Below are positions 14,933-24,077 of a stretch of 64,000 bases of DNA, in pieces. Positions within the stretch are counted from its first letter, which is position 1; the number at the start of each line of letters is the position of its first letter. The DNA lies in contig NZ_RXLQ01000004.1 in assembly GCF_003953935.1 (NCBI RefSeq), forward strand, positions 62,001-126,000, in the 5' to 3' direction. Position numbers and translations under genes: made by a program. The stretch comes from Massilia atriviolacea. GTDB lineage: Bacteria; Pseudomonadota; Gammaproteobacteria; Burkholderiales; Burkholderiaceae_D. Under the pieces are notes generated by a model. The model did not search any database. It had not been told where the DNA came from and saw only the letters and a list, made by a program, of their open reading frames with translations.

Positions 14933-16840
14933 TTACCTGGTGACGGTCAGCGTGTACTTGCCGGCGCCGCTATACGACGAGACGATGATGCGGTAGTAGC
15001 CGGCCGCGGCGGCGTAGCCGAGCTTTTCCTGCGAGGCCTCGCCGCTCGACTCGGCCGCCAGCACCCACACATTGTTTTCCCACTTCTCGATGCGCAGGTC
15101 GAAGTCGGTTCCGGCCGGGCCGCTCAGGACCGCGCCCAGGGTGCCGCCCTTGTATTCGAACCAGGGCGAGGGGTGGATCGCTTCGGCTTTCTCGGCCAGG
15201 GTGGCGGTATACACCTCCGCCGCCGGCACCGTGGTGGCGGCGCCGACATCGAAGGTGATGGTCTTGGCGGGCGCGCTGATGTTGGCGATCGCAAAGCCCG
15301 AGGCAAAACCGTTCCACCACAGCGAATTGGTGCCCTTGCTGGTCAGCGCGTTGGGCACGCTGGCGTTGAAGGCGCGCGTGGCCGTGCCGTCGTACAGGTC
15401 GCCGCCATCGCCCTGGTTGCGGTTGTTTTCCGGATCGCGCTTGCCGTCCGCATGTTCCATCTGGATGTAGGGCTTCCATTCGTTATCGTTGTTGCCGCTC
15501 GGGTCGACGTGGAACACGGCCAGGCCCTGGTCCGGCTGGTACAGGTTCTGGTCGCTCTTGTGGATCGCTTCGACGTAGAACGCTTCGGCCGCGTTGGCCG
15601 GGTTGCTCCAGCGGTACAGCGCGTGGCTGTTGGCCGCCATCGACAGGCGCCCGCTCGGGGCGCTGCGGTTGATCGCCGGATTGAGTTCGGTGGCCGTGTC
15701 CCATCCCGCCAGGTAGCGCAGGAAACCGACCGGCTGGGTCGGCCGGAACTGGCTGTCGAAGCCGACGCCGCCGAAGCCCATCACGCAGAAGTTCGCCACC
15801 GAACCCTGCGAGCTGCCGTCGTAATCGTACAGGTCGGGCCAGCCCATGATCAGGTGGCCCGATTCATGCACGAAGGTGCCGATCGCCAGCTGCTTGCCCA
15901 TGTCGCTGATCTGGTAGCTGCCGGTGCAGGCGCCGTTGCTGCAGAACTGCTCGCCCAGCCAGCCCATGTGCGGCCACAGGCCTTTCGACCAGGGGCTGTC
16001 CGCTTCGCCCGCGTAGAAGAAGTTCAGGCCCAGGATGTGGCCGGTGCTGTCGCGGCTGAGGGTGGAAAAGTCGACCCCTTCGCTGTTCTTGACCCAGTTC
16101 AGCGCTTCCAGGATCAGTTCCTGCGCGCGCGGGCCGACGTCCAGGCTGTTGTCGGTGTAGTAGGACTTGGGCCGCTTGGCGCGGTAGTAGCGGGTCACCG
16201 TGTTGCTGTAGTCGAGCTTGTTGCCCGAGGCGGACAGGAAATAGCCGCGCACCGATTGCGCATTGCCGAAGCCGGTGTAGTTGGCATCGTTGAGGAAGGC
16301 CTCGACCTGCTGCCTGGTGATGGTGCCGGGAGCGTCGGAAAAATCGATGATCACGGTCAGGCCGCGCATCTGCCCGGTCACGGCGGCGGTGGCGGCGGCG
16401 CCCGGCGCCATCCGCGCGGCCGTGCTGCGCTGGGCGACGTCGAGCGTGCGTCCGTGCATCTTCTGGTAGCGCTGCTGGGCCAGGCGCGCCTTGGCCGCCG
16501 CGGACAGGCCCGGCTCGCGCCTGTCCTGCGCCGTGCTGAAGCTGCGCAGCCTGGCGTTGGTCGCCAGCACGCCGCTCGACACCAGCGCATCGCCCGTGGC
16601 GTTCACGTGTGCGTAGCAAAAACCGCGTTTGGCATTATCATAAATAATCAGGGAACCGTCTTCGGTGCGCTGTTCGGCGTAGTAATCGTTGCCGTCGAGG
16701 CGAATTTTCAAGACTTCGCCGCCCGGCTGGCGGAATTCGTAGCTGTGGCCCTGGTACGGAATGGCCGCATGGGCAGTGAGCGCCGCCAGCGACAGGACCA
16801 TGCCGGCCGCTGCCGTGAGACTTGCACGCATCAAATTCAT
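14933..16840 (-). CDS. M6-family metalloprotease with PPC domain
   Basis: The 635-residue protein starts at 16840 behind GGAGAAGCA; a longer open frame reaching 17167 overlaps the divergent gene and is not used. A signal peptide (SLTAAAGMVLSLAALTAHA) precedes a pro-region. The M6 catalytic domain carries the zinc motif GTFVHESGHLIMGWPDLYDY near residue 325 (HExxHxxGxPD). The last 100 residues are a PPC-like domain (GTDFDLRIEKWENNVWVLA). M6 enzymes include immune inhibitor A and InhA-like secreted proteases. It sits beside the M9 protease on the same strand but has its own terminator, so the two are probably separately transcribed. Confidence 0.88.
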   Translation of the reverse strand: MNLMRASLTAAAGMVLSLAALTAHAAIPYQGHSYEFRQPGGEVLKIRLDGNDYYAEQRTEDGSLIIYDNAKRGFCYAHVNATGDALVSSGVLATNARLRSFSTAQDRREPGLSAAAKARLAQQRYQKMHGRTLDVAQRSTAARMAPGAAATAAVTGQMRGLTVIIDFSDAPGTITRQQVEAFLNDANYTGFGNAQSVRGYFLSASGNKLDYSNTVTRYYRAKRPKSYYTDNSLDVGPRAQELILEALNWVKNSEGVDFSTLSRDSTGHILGLNFFYAGEADSPWSKGLWPHMGWLGEQFCSNGACTGSYQISDMGKQLAIGTFVHESGHLIMGWPDLYDYDGSSQGSVANFCVMGFGGVGFDSQFRPTQPVGFLRYLAGWDTATELNPAINRSAPSGRLSMAANSHALYRWSNPANAAEAFYVEAIHKSDQNLYQPDQGLAVFHVDPSGNNDNEWKPYIQMEHADGKRDPENNRNQGDGGDLYDGTATRAFNASVPNALTSKGTNSLWWNGFASGFAIANISAPAKTITFDVGAATTVPAAEVYTATLAEKAEAIHPSPWFEYKGGTLGAVLSGPAGTDFDLRIEKWENNVWVLAAESSGEASQEKLGYAAAAGYYRIIVSSYSGAGKYTLTVTR

Positions 16841-17087
16841 TGCTTCTCCAACGTTATAAAAAATGCAAGTATGCATGGGCGAAAAGTGCCCGTCTTGGCA
16901 CATTTCGGCGCATCTTCGGCGAAATCGGCATAAAAGACGTCTATACAAATTCCATTCACCGCATCCACGATTTGCATTATTTCCGTGTGGATAGCCTATA
17001 TTTTTGCTTTGGGCGGCTTTGTTCTTGTGCATTAGGCTTATTAAATACACACTATCGTCTTGAACCACGACGAGGGCTGTTGTCGCC
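16841..17087. promoter_or_regulatory. divergent promoter region
   Basis: This 247-base AT-rich gap separates the minus-strand M6 protease from the plus-strand DUF2726 gene. It has TA-rich segments near 16940-16955 and 17035-17055 (TTATTAAATAC) that could be -10 elements for either gene. No clear operator or RNA is seen. Confidence 0.35.
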
Positions 17088-17912
17088 ATGTTGAACCGCC
17101 TGTTAAAGAAAGCACCACCCGCACCCGAGGCTGCCCCTTCCTTCACGAAGCGGCGCTTTTTCGGCACCGAGCAAAAAGCGTTTTACGGCCGCCTGCGCCG
17201 CGCCCTGCCCAAGTGCTACATTTTCCCCGACATCGCGCTGAGCAAACTCATCATCCCGAGCAATCCGGATCCGAAGATCAAGAGCAGCCACCAGAAGCAG
17301 CTGTCCGGACGCAAGGTCGACTACGCCGTCTTCGACGCCCGCCTGCACCTGCTGTTCGTGATCGAGCTGACCGTGCCGCCGGCGCCGGGCGCCAATCCGG
17401 ACCTCATGTCGATCGCCGCGCTGATGGCCAACGCCGGCATCCGCCGCTTCAGCTGGCCCAAGGACAACCTGCCCTCGACCGAACAGACGCTGCGCGCGCT
17501 GGCCGACTATTCGGCCGAGAACATGGGCAAGGACGAGGACGGCAACGGGCCTTCCTCCCAGCTGGGCGAGCCCGAGCACACCGATGCGATTCCCGTGGTC
17601 GACAGCATCATCCAGCCGCGCGGGGCCAGCACCCTGACGCTCGAAGCGCTGGCCGGCATGGCGCCGCAGGGCGCGCTCAAGACCTCCTATCCGCACGTGT
17701 GGGAACGCATCTGCCTGTTCTGCAACGAACCGCGCCACCTGCACCAGTACCTGCATTCCCTGTCGATGCAGGACCGCGGCGTCAAGCGCGCCGGTTTTTC
17801 GGAAGAAGCGCTCAACGAAATCGCCCGCATCCAGGTCGCCAACGTCGGCTACCTGCAAACCCAGACCGCGCCCGAACGGGCCAGCTGGAACGACGTCTTC
17901 ACCGACCGCTGA
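17088..17912 (+). CDS. DUF2726-domain protein (nuclease-like fold)
   Basis: This 274-residue cytosolic protein starts at the ATG at 17088. Residues 22-100 match DUF2726: FGTEQKAFYGRLRRALP, an IALSKLI strand, then KVDYAVFDARLHLLFVIEL, with the Asp and Glu-x-Leu positions of a PD-(D/E)xK-like core. The C-terminal half holds a CxFC-like element (ICLFCNE) and no recognised domain. DUF2726 occurs in proteins linked to DNA or restriction-like functions, but the activity is unknown. It appears to be a single gene. Confidence 0.65.
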   Translation: MLNRLLKKAPPAPEAAPSFTKRRFFGTEQKAFYGRLRRALPKCYIFPDIALSKLIIPSNPDPKIKSSHQKQLSGRKVDYAVFDARLHLLFVIELTVPPAPGANPDLMSIAALMANAGIRRFSWPKDNLPSTEQTLRALADYSAENMGKDEDGNGPSSQLGEPEHTDAIPVVDSIIQPRGASTLTLEALAGMAPQGALKTSYPHVWERICLFCNEPRHLHQYLHSLSMQDRGVKRAGFSEEALNEIARIQVANVGYLQTQTAPERASWNDVFTDR

Positions 17913-17919
17913 GCCGCAG

Positions 17920-17954
17920 CGGCGCGGATTGTCGCGCGGATTGTCGCGCGGATC
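17920..17954 (+). repeat. 12-base tandem repeat
   Basis: About 2.8 copies of the unit GTCGCGCGGATT lie just after the DUF2726 stop codon. It is a short simple repeat with no evident function. Confidence 0.5.
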
Positions 17955-18066
17955 GGCAGTTCGCCATCATCAATCCGCAGTTCGTCGCAGCGGCGGCCCC
18001 GGGCGGGCGCGCCGCCTTTATAGTCTGGCCTGCCGTTGCCGATCAACCATCCTGCAGGTAGCCCAG

Positions 18067-19461
18067 ATGTTCAGACTGTCCGTCCTTTGTTTCGCCACCG
18101 TGCTTGCGCTGCATGCGCCGTCCGCCTGCGCCCGGGATGGCGCCCGTCCCGCCGGCGAGCAGGCGCTTGCCAGCCGCATCGACGCCGCCATCGCTCCTTA
18201 TTACAAGGCCGATGCGCCGGGCGCGACCGTCATCGTCACCGCGAACGGCAAGACCGTGCTGCGCAAGGCCTACGGCATGGCCGACCTGGCCAAGGGCACG
18301 CCGATGACGCCCGACATGCGCTTGCGCATCGGTTCCATCACCAAGCAGTTCACCGCCGTTGCCATCCTGATGCTGCTCGAAGAAGGCAAGCTGGCGCTCG
18401 ATGACGACATCACCCGCTTCCTGCCGGAGTACCCCGCGCGCGCCGGACGGATCACCATCGCGCACTTGCTGACGCATACCTCGGGCATCGTCAGCTATAC
18501 CAGCAAGCTCGGTTTCTCCTGGAATGCCGCGAAGGACAGAAGCGTGTCCGAGGTGATCGATATCTTCAAGGACGACGCCCTCGAATTCGAGCCCGGCACG
18601 CGCTGGGCCTACAATAATTCCGGTTACTTCCTGCTGGGCGCGATCATCGAAAAAGTCGCGGGCCAGAGCTACGCCAGCTTCCTGGAAGAACGCATCTTCA
18701 AGCCGCTCGACATGCGCCACACGGCCTACGAAGGGTACGAACGGACGCCCGGCCCGCGCGCGGCCGGCCACACCAAGGGCTGGTTCGGCATCACGGCGGC
18801 CAAGCCGCTCAGCATGACGCAGCCGTACGCGGCCGGCGCGCTGGTCTCGACCGTGGACGACCTGGCGCGCTGGGATGCGGCGATCGGCGCCGGCAAGCTG
18901 CTCAAGCCGGCCACCTGGCAGCAGGCCCACACGGGCGCCCTGCTGGCCGACGGCAAGCCGACCAATTACGGCTACGGCTGGCAGATCGGCAAGCTGCGCG
19001 GCGTGCCGATGGTCGCGCACGGCGGCAGCATCCACGGCTTTTCCAGCTACGCGCTGCGCCTGCCGCAGCAACACGTGTATGTCGCGGTGCTGAGCAACAC
19101 CGATAGCCCCACGGTCCAGCCCGAAATGGTGGCCAGCAAGGTCGCGGCCATCGCCATCGGCAATCCCTTCCCCGATTTCAAGGCGGTCAAGGTCGACCCG
19201 GCCCTGCTCGACGCCTACGCCGGCACCTACCGCATCGATGCCAGCGCCACGCGCAGCTTCAAGCGCGACGACGGCAAGCTGGTCATGCAGCGCAGCAACC
19301 GCGATCCCGTGACCCTGACCCCGTTCTCGAACGAGGCGTTCTTCATTCCCGATTCGCTGACCACCTTCCGGTTCGCGCGCAACGCCAAAGGGGAGGTGAG
19401 CGAGGTGGTGGTCCACAGCCAGGGGGCGGAGATGGTCAACCGGCGCGTCGGCCCACCCTGA
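18067..19461 (+). CDS. class C beta-lactamase-like serine hydrolase
   Basis: The 464-residue protein starts with a signal peptide (MFRLSVLCFATVLALHAPSACA). It has the three active-site motifs of the family: Ser-x-x-Lys as SITK near residue 94, Tyr-x-Asn as YNNSGY near residue 182, and HGGSIHG near residue 320 in place of Lys-Thr-Gly. The C-terminal approximately 100 residues form a small beta domain often found in esterase or D-aminopeptidase relatives. It is probably a periplasmic or extracellular peptidase/esterase of peptidoglycan fragments or small esters; beta-lactam resistance cannot be inferred. It is monocistronic. Confidence 0.85.
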   Translation: MFRLSVLCFATVLALHAPSACARDGARPAGEQALASRIDAAIAPYYKADAPGATVIVTANGKTVLRKAYGMADLAKGTPMTPDMRLRIGSITKQFTAVAILMLLEEGKLALDDDITRFLPEYPARAGRITIAHLLTHTSGIVSYTSKLGFSWNAAKDRSVSEVIDIFKDDALEFEPGTRWAYNNSGYFLLGAIIEKVAGQSYASFLEERIFKPLDMRHTAYEGYERTPGPRAAGHTKGWFGITAAKPLSMTQPYAAGALVSTVDDLARWDAAIGAGKLLKPATWQQAHTGALLADGKPTNYGYGWQIGKLRGVPMVAHGGSIHGFSSYALRLPQQHVYVAVLSNTDSPTVQPEMVASKVAAIAIGNPFPDFKAVKVDPALLDAYAGTYRIDASATRSFKRDDGKLVMQRSNRDPVTLTPFSNEAFFIPDSLTTFRFARNAKGEVSEVVVHSQGAEMVNRRVGPP

Positions 19462-19589
19462 GGAACACGCTGCGGCCGCGCAAATCTGCTACGCTCGCCG
19501 GACATCCACTCTGGCGAGCAGCATGAGAGCAGCATGACATTTCTCCGTACAAACTTCGAGCGCAACACGGCGCGCAGCGGCGGCCCGGC

Positions 19590-20417
19590 ATGAAGGCGCG
19601 CACCCGCCTGCGGGCCCGGCCCGGCCTGGTGCTGCGCGACGACGATGCCGGCGCCACCCCGCTGCGTGACGACGATGGCAGGCCGAAGCAGCAGGTCAAG
19701 GCGCACGAGCGCAAGCTGACCGATGCCCTGACCGCGAAGATCGCGCTGCACCAGCAGATGCTGTTCTCCCAGCGCAAGCGCAAGGTGCTGCTGGTGCTGC
19801 AGGGCATGGATACCTCGGGCAAGGATGGCACGGTGCGCGCGCTGTTCAGCCGCATCAACCCGATGGGCTTGCGCGCCGCCCAGTTCAGGGCGCCGACGGC
19901 GGAAGAGGCGGCGCACGATTTCCTGTGGCGCATCCATCCGCACGTGCCGGGCGCGGGCGACATCGCGATCTTCAACCGCAGCCACTACGAAGACGTGCTG
20001 GTGCCGCGCGTGCAAAAGCTGATCGACGAGAAGGAATGCAAGCGCCGCTATGCGCATATCGCCGACTTCGAGCGCATGCTGGCCGAAACCGGCACCGTGA
20101 TCGTCAAGGTATTCCTGCACATCTCGAAGGACGAGCAGCGCAAGCGCCTGCAGGCGCGCCTGGACGATCCGGAAAAGCAATGGAAGTTCGACGACAACGA
20201 CCTGGTCCAGCGCAAGCGCTGGGACGATTACCAGGATGCCTACCAGCGCGCGATCGGCGCCACCGACGCCGACCACGCGCCGTGGTACGTGGTCCCGGCC
20301 GATTCCAAGACCCACCGCAACCTGCTGATCGCGCGCCTGCTGCTCGACGTCATGGAAGGGCTCGACCTGCGCTTCCCCGACACCGATGCGCGCCTGTCGG
20401 CGCTCAAGGTCGAGTAG
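19590..20417 (+). CDS. ppk2: PPK2-family polyphosphate kinase
   Basis: This 275-residue cytosolic enzyme moves phosphate between polyphosphate and nucleotides. The Walker A motif GMDTSGKDG is near residue 72, the FNRSHYEDVLVPR segment (family Walker B/lid region) near 130, and WKFDDNDLVQRKRWDDY near 190, all typical of single-domain PPK2. Its length and start (MKARTRLR) fit class I or III enzymes, which regenerate ADP/ATP from AMP/ADP. The direction and nucleotide preference cannot be read from sequence alone. It is followed convergently, after 4 bases, by the HD-GYP gene. Confidence 0.9.
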   Translation: MKARTRLRARPGLVLRDDDAGATPLRDDDGRPKQQVKAHERKLTDALTAKIALHQQMLFSQRKRKVLLVLQGMDTSGKDGTVRALFSRINPMGLRAAQFRAPTAEEAAHDFLWRIHPHVPGAGDIAIFNRSHYEDVLVPRVQKLIDEKECKRRYAHIADFERMLAETGTVIVKVFLHISKDEQRKRLQARLDDPEKQWKFDDNDLVQRKRWDDYQDAYQRAIGATDADHAPWYVVPADSKTHRNLLIARLLLDVMEGLDLRFPDTDARLSALKVE

Positions 20418-20421
20418 GAAC

Positions 20422-21774
20422 TCAAGCCGCGCGGGCCTGCGGCGGCGCCGCCGTCTGCGGCTGCCCCTGGATCACGGCCGGCTCGGGCAGGTCGCCGTCG
20501 AGTATGCCGATCAGCTCGGCCAGCATGGCGTGGTCGTCCGGCACGTCGGCCGTGTTCAGGGCCAGGTCGCGCGCGATGTCGCGCAGGCGCCAGGTGATTT
20601 CGCGCGTGGCCACGGCTTTTTCGAACTGCAGGGTGCCGTCGTCCTGGTCGTGCAGGCCGTGATTGTTTTTCAGGTACGCATCGAGCCCGGTGCTGATGAA
20701 GGCGCGCTCGATGGTGCGGATGCGCGCCAGCGTGCGCGGAATCAGAGCCCACACGCGCGGCGAGCGCGGGGTATCCTCGCGCAGCATGTCCTGGCCGGCC
20801 TGCAGGGAATCGCTGATGCGCCACCACAGCCGCGTAATGGCGACGTCATCGCTTTCCTCGGGCCGCGACGGGGCGATCGGGCGGTTGGCCGGCTGGTTGC
20901 GCAAGGCGCCCGAAATGGCCGACAGAAAATGGTGGGGATGCTCGCCCGGAATGATTTTCAAGGCCAGTTCGGCGCGCTCCAGCGGATAATCCTTGTGCAG
21001 CACGCCGGCCAGCATTTCCGCCACCGACACCGCCAGGCCCGGCCCGCTGATCGTCCCGCCGGCCGACTGGCGCGGATAACCGGTGCCGTCGAGCCGCTCG
21101 TGATGTTCCGACACCGCGCGCGCCACCGATGCGGGATACGATTCGAGTTCGGTAATGAGCATCTGGCCGATGCGCGGATGCACCACCAGGTGCGCCCACT
21201 CGTGCGGCAGCAGGCGCTTGCCCGGTTTCAGGTAGGCCGGGTCGATGTACAGCTCGCCGATATCGTGCAGCAGCCCGGCCAGGCCGGCCGCCATCTGGTC
21301 GTCGTTCGACAGCTGCAGCTTTTTCGCCATGCCGATCGACAGCAGGCTGACCGCCACGCTGTGTTCCAGCGCGCGCGGGCCGTCGCGGTCGGTGAGGGTG
21401 AGCATCATGCGCATGGCGTGGCCCAGCTGCATGTTCGCCAGCAGCGTCTGCGGCGAGATCCCGCGTCCGGCGTTGGGGCCCAGGATGCGGTTGATCGGCA
21501 CGCTGGTATCGAGAATGCGCCTGGCCGTCTCGAGGATCAGGCCGTTGTCGGTGCCGCCCTCGGCGCTGAGCGAGGATTCCAGCGTCTTCTTGAGCTTGTG
21601 CGCGCCCAGGGTATCCTGCTGGGCCCGGGTCAGCCTGGCGCCCTTGGCCACCAGCTTCATGCCGCGGATGTCGAGGATGTCTTCGCTGGCCGCGACATCC
21701 ATCACCTCGGTCAGGTTCATCAGTTTGTTCAGGTAGTGCTGGTTGACGGTGGTGCTCAGGCTGGCTCGCTGCAT
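20422..21774 (-). CDS. HD-GYP domain protein, probable c-di-GMP phosphodiesterase
   Basis: A 450-residue protein; the start at 21774 has CGGAG upstream, better than the in-frame ATG at 21801. The N-terminal 90 residues are of unknown type. The HD-GYP domain (about 110-300) has GLLHDIGELYIDP near 170 and EHHERLDGTGYPR near 220, so the HD and GYP residues for metal and c-di-GMP binding are present. The C-terminal 150 residues are helical with a Pro/Ala tail. No receiver or membrane domain is visible, so the input signal is unknown. The likely role is hydrolysis of c-di-GMP and control of motility or biofilm. Confidence 0.85.
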   Translation of the reverse strand: MQRASLSTTVNQHYLNKLMNLTEVMDVAASEDILDIRGMKLVAKGARLTRAQQDTLGAHKLKKTLESSLSAEGGTDNGLILETARRILDTSVPINRILGPNAGRGISPQTLLANMQLGHAMRMMLTLTDRDGPRALEHSVAVSLLSIGMAKKLQLSNDDQMAAGLAGLLHDIGELYIDPAYLKPGKRLLPHEWAHLVVHPRIGQMLITELESYPASVARAVSEHHERLDGTGYPRQSAGGTISGPGLAVSVAEMLAGVLHKDYPLERAELALKIIPGEHPHHFLSAISGALRNQPANRPIAPSRPEESDDVAITRLWWRISDSLQAGQDMLREDTPRSPRVWALIPRTLARIRTIERAFISTGLDAYLKNNHGLHDQDDGTLQFEKAVATREITWRLRDIARDLALNTADVPDDHAMLAELIGILDGDLPEPAVIQGQPQTAAPPQARAA

Positions 21775-21950
21775 GGGATGGCTCCGTGATGATGCACACA
21801 TGATACTGACTATTTCCTAGAGGAATCATTCTAAGTATCAAATATATGCTGCTTTTTTTGGCAAGGTAGCCGCTTTGTCCATCGCGCGCCGCCGCGCCGG
21901 ACGAATTGACATAGAATGAAGTCCCCACTCCTCATTGCATGGAAACGACA

Positions 21951-22541
21951 ATGTTCAAGATTTCGGCACTTCTTCTCGCGAGCCTCTCCGCTGTTGTATT
22001 GACGAGTACTCCGGCCCAGGCCCAGGCGCCCGCCGCCGCGCCGGCAGCGGCCCCGGCCAGCTGCCCCGCCTTGCTCAAGCACAGCTTCAAGCGCCTGCAG
22101 GACGACGCGCCGCAGGACTTGTGCCAGTACGCCGGCAAGGTTGTGCTGGTGGTCAATACCGCCAGCTATTGCGGCTACACCACCCAATACGAAGGCCTGG
22201 AAAAGTTGTACGCCAAATACGGCGCCAAGGGCCTGGTCGTGCTCGGCTTCCCGTCGAACGACTTCGGCAAGCAGGAACCGGGCAGCGCCAAGGAAATCGC
22301 CGACCTCTGCTACAACACCTATGGCGTCAAGTTCCCCATGTTCGCCAAGTCGCAGGTCAGCGGCGCCAATCCGAATCCCCTGCACGCGAGCCTGATCAAG
22401 GCCACCGGCAAGGAGCCGAAATGGAACTTCACCAAATACCTGATCGACCGCAACGGCAAGGTCATCGAACACTATCCGAGCAAGGTCACGCCGGAAGACA
22501 AGCAGCTGGTCGGCAAGATCGAGCAAGCCCTGGGCAGCTGA
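21951..22541 (+). CDS. exported glutathione peroxidase family protein
   Basis: This 196-residue protein starts at MFKISALLLASLSAVVLTST, a signal peptide followed by an Ala/Pro-rich spacer. The GPx domain has VVNTASYCGYTTQYEGLEKLY with the peroxidatic Cys, GFPSNDFGKQEPGS with the conserved Gln, and WNFTKYLIDRNGKV with the Trp-Asn pair. It would reduce peroxides in the periplasm, probably with thioredoxin-like donors. An in-frame ATG at 21939 is possible but less well placed. It is monocistronic, with a GC hairpin just downstream. Confidence 0.88.
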   Translation: MFKISALLLASLSAVVLTSTPAQAQAPAAAPAAAPASCPALLKHSFKRLQDDAPQDLCQYAGKVVLVVNTASYCGYTTQYEGLEKLYAKYGAKGLVVLGFPSNDFGKQEPGSAKEIADLCYNTYGVKFPMFAKSQVSGANPNPLHASLIKATGKEPKWNFTKYLIDRNGKVIEHYPSKVTPEDKQLVGKIEQALGS

Positions 22542-22546
22542 GTTTC

Positions 22547-22566
22547 CGCGCAGGGCGGCCTGCGCG
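22547..22566 (+). terminator. GC hairpin after glutathione peroxidase gene
   Basis: A perfect 8-base-pair stem (CGCGCAGG ... CCTGCGCG, 4-base loop) begins 6 bases after the stop codon. No T-run follows, so termination is only suggested. Confidence 0.35.
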
Positions 22567-22675
22567 GCTGCCCGCGAAAAATGTGTCTAACCCGCAACGC
22601 ATAAGCAGTATTCAGTTTCCCAAAAGACATTAAAGATACTAAAATAGAACTCTCGCTCTATTGCCGGTTTCTCTG

Positions 22676-22960
22676 ATGCTCCCCACTCTCGATTACGCGT
22701 TCTTCGCCGAGCGCCTGCACGGCTTCTTTGCCGTGGCCGGCCACGACGGCGTCACGCTTACCCTGTCCAGTGTCGACCAGTCCGCGCAGCAGGCGCCCGG
22801 CGGCAACAGCTTTTCGCTGCTGTTTCGCGGTCCGGCCCAGCCCGCGCTGGAACAGATGACCTACATGCTGGACATCCCCGGCAGCGCCACTTTCCCCCTG
22901 TTTATCGTGCCGGTCGGCCGCGACGGGGATGGCATGCAGTACCAGGCGATTTTTAACTAA
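22676..22960 (+). CDS. DUF6916-like protein
   Basis: This 94-residue protein starts at the ATG at 22676 (MLPTLDYAFFAERLHGFFAV). It matches the second DUF6916-like protein at 25093 in layout: an F-x-L-x-G-F-F opening, a beta-rich middle (NSFSLLFRG), then FPLFIVPVGRDG and an MQYQAIFN end. It has no signal peptide. DUF6916 proteins often accompany tail-collar genes; their role is unknown. It heads the run of three tail-collar genes. Confidence 0.65.
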   Translation: MLPTLDYAFFAERLHGFFAVAGHDGVTLTLSSVDQSAQQAPGGNSFSLLFRGPAQPALEQMTYMLDIPGSATFPLFIVPVGRDGDGMQYQAIFN

Positions 22961-23012
22961 TTTTTCGCGTGCGCCACAGGCGCCGCAGCAAGCCGCTGGC
23001 AAGGAGACGTGC

Positions 23013-23525
23013 ATGAGTGAACCGTTTTTGGGTGAAATCCGGATGATGTCGTTTCAATTCGCCCCCAAGGGCTGGGCCCTGTGCAATGGCCAGTTCTTGC
23101 CGATCAACCAGAACCAGGCGCTGTTCTCCCTGCTCGGCACCAGCTACGGCGGCAATGGCCAGAACAATTTTTGCCTGCCCGACCTGCGCGGCCGCATGCC
23201 GGTGCACGCCGGCCCCCAGACCGGCCCGCTGGGCATGAGCGGCGGACAGGAGGCGGTCACGCTCACCTCCCAGCAGCTGCCCACCCACGCGCATACCCTG
23301 AACACCTCGACGGCGCTGGCCACCACGGCCTCGCCGGCGGCCAACCTGCCGGGCAAGAAGGGCCGCTTCGGGCGCGACCTGTTCGCCGCCCCCAGCGCGA
23401 CCGACGGCCTCAGCCCCGACAGCGTGCAGGTGGCGGGTGCTTCGCAAGCGCACAACAATATGCAGCCTTACCTGACGATCAATTTTGCGATCGCCCTGCA
23501 GGGTATTTTCCCCAGCCCGAACTGA
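23013..23525 (+). CDS. tail-collar domain protein (MdpB-like), copy 1
   Basis: The 170-residue protein starts behind AAGGAGACGTGC. It has the phage tail-collar pattern: EPFLGEIRMMSFQFAPKGWA, CNGQFLPINQNQALFSLLG, TSYGGNGQNNFCLPDLRGR, then a HAHTLNT-like His pair and a C-terminal QPYLTINFAIALQGIFP. Such microcystin-dependent-protein-like genes occur outside prophages in soil bacteria and are of unknown function, possibly surface or secreted structural proteins. It is the first of three tandem paralogues spaced 18 and 9 bases apart. Confidence 0.85.
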   Translation: MSEPFLGEIRMMSFQFAPKGWALCNGQFLPINQNQALFSLLGTSYGGNGQNNFCLPDLRGRMPVHAGPQTGPLGMSGGQEAVTLTSQQLPTHAHTLNTSTALATTASPAANLPGKKGRFGRDLFAAPSATDGLSPDSVQVAGASQAHNNMQPYLTINFAIALQGIFPSPN

Positions 23526-23543
23526 AGAAAGAGGACTGACCCG

Positions 23544-24068
23544 ATGGCACAACCTTATGTCGGCGAGATTCGCATATTCGCCGGAAACTTCGCGCCCAAC
23601 GGCTGGCTGTTCTGCGAGGGCCAGCTGCTGCCGATCTCGGAAAACGAGACCCTGTTCCAGCTGATCGGCAGCACCTACGGCGGCGACGCCCAGTCGACCT
23701 TCGCCCTGCCCGACATGCGCGGGCGCGTCCCGATCCACATGGGCGCGCGCCCTGGCGGCAGCACCTACCAGCTGGCCGAGGCCGCCGGCACGGAAATGGT
23801 CACGCTGACCATGCAAACGATGCCGGCGCACACCCACCGGCTGGTGGCCTCGACCAATCCCGCCAGCGCCGCGTCGACCGCCGCAACTGGCCTGTACGGC
23901 AACACCGGCGGCAGCCCGCTGTATGGCTTGTACGGCGGCTCGCCCGGCCCCATGCGCGCCGACGCCATCGGCCCGGCAGGCGCCTCGCAGCCGCATGAGA
24001 ATATGGCGCCTTACCTGGGACTGCATTTCATTATTTCCCTGTACGGCATTTTCCCGTCCCCGACATAA
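23544..24068 (+). CDS. tail-collar domain protein (MdpB-like), copy 2
   Basis: This 174-residue paralogue begins AQPYVGEIRIFAGNFAPNGW. It carries CEGQLLPISENETLFQLIG, STYGGDAQSTFALPDMRGR, an AHTHRL His motif and a PHENMAPYLGLHFIISLYG ending. The variable middle (Ala/Gly/Ser-rich, residues 100-150) differs from its neighbours, as in receptor-facing tips of collar proteins. It is co-directional with copies 1 and 3 and preceded by GAAAGAGGAC. Confidence 0.85.
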   Translation: MAQPYVGEIRIFAGNFAPNGWLFCEGQLLPISENETLFQLIGSTYGGDAQSTFALPDMRGRVPIHMGARPGGSTYQLAEAAGTEMVTLTMQTMPAHTHRLVASTNPASAASTAATGLYGNTGGSPLYGLYGGSPGPMRADAIGPAGASQPHENMAPYLGLHFIISLYGIFPSPT

Positions 24069-24077
24069 GAGCACGCC

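Noticed and set aside
15173-16933. 586-codon plus-strand frame over the M6 protease
   Set aside because: It is antisense to a gene with a clear HExxHxxGxPD motif and terminator.
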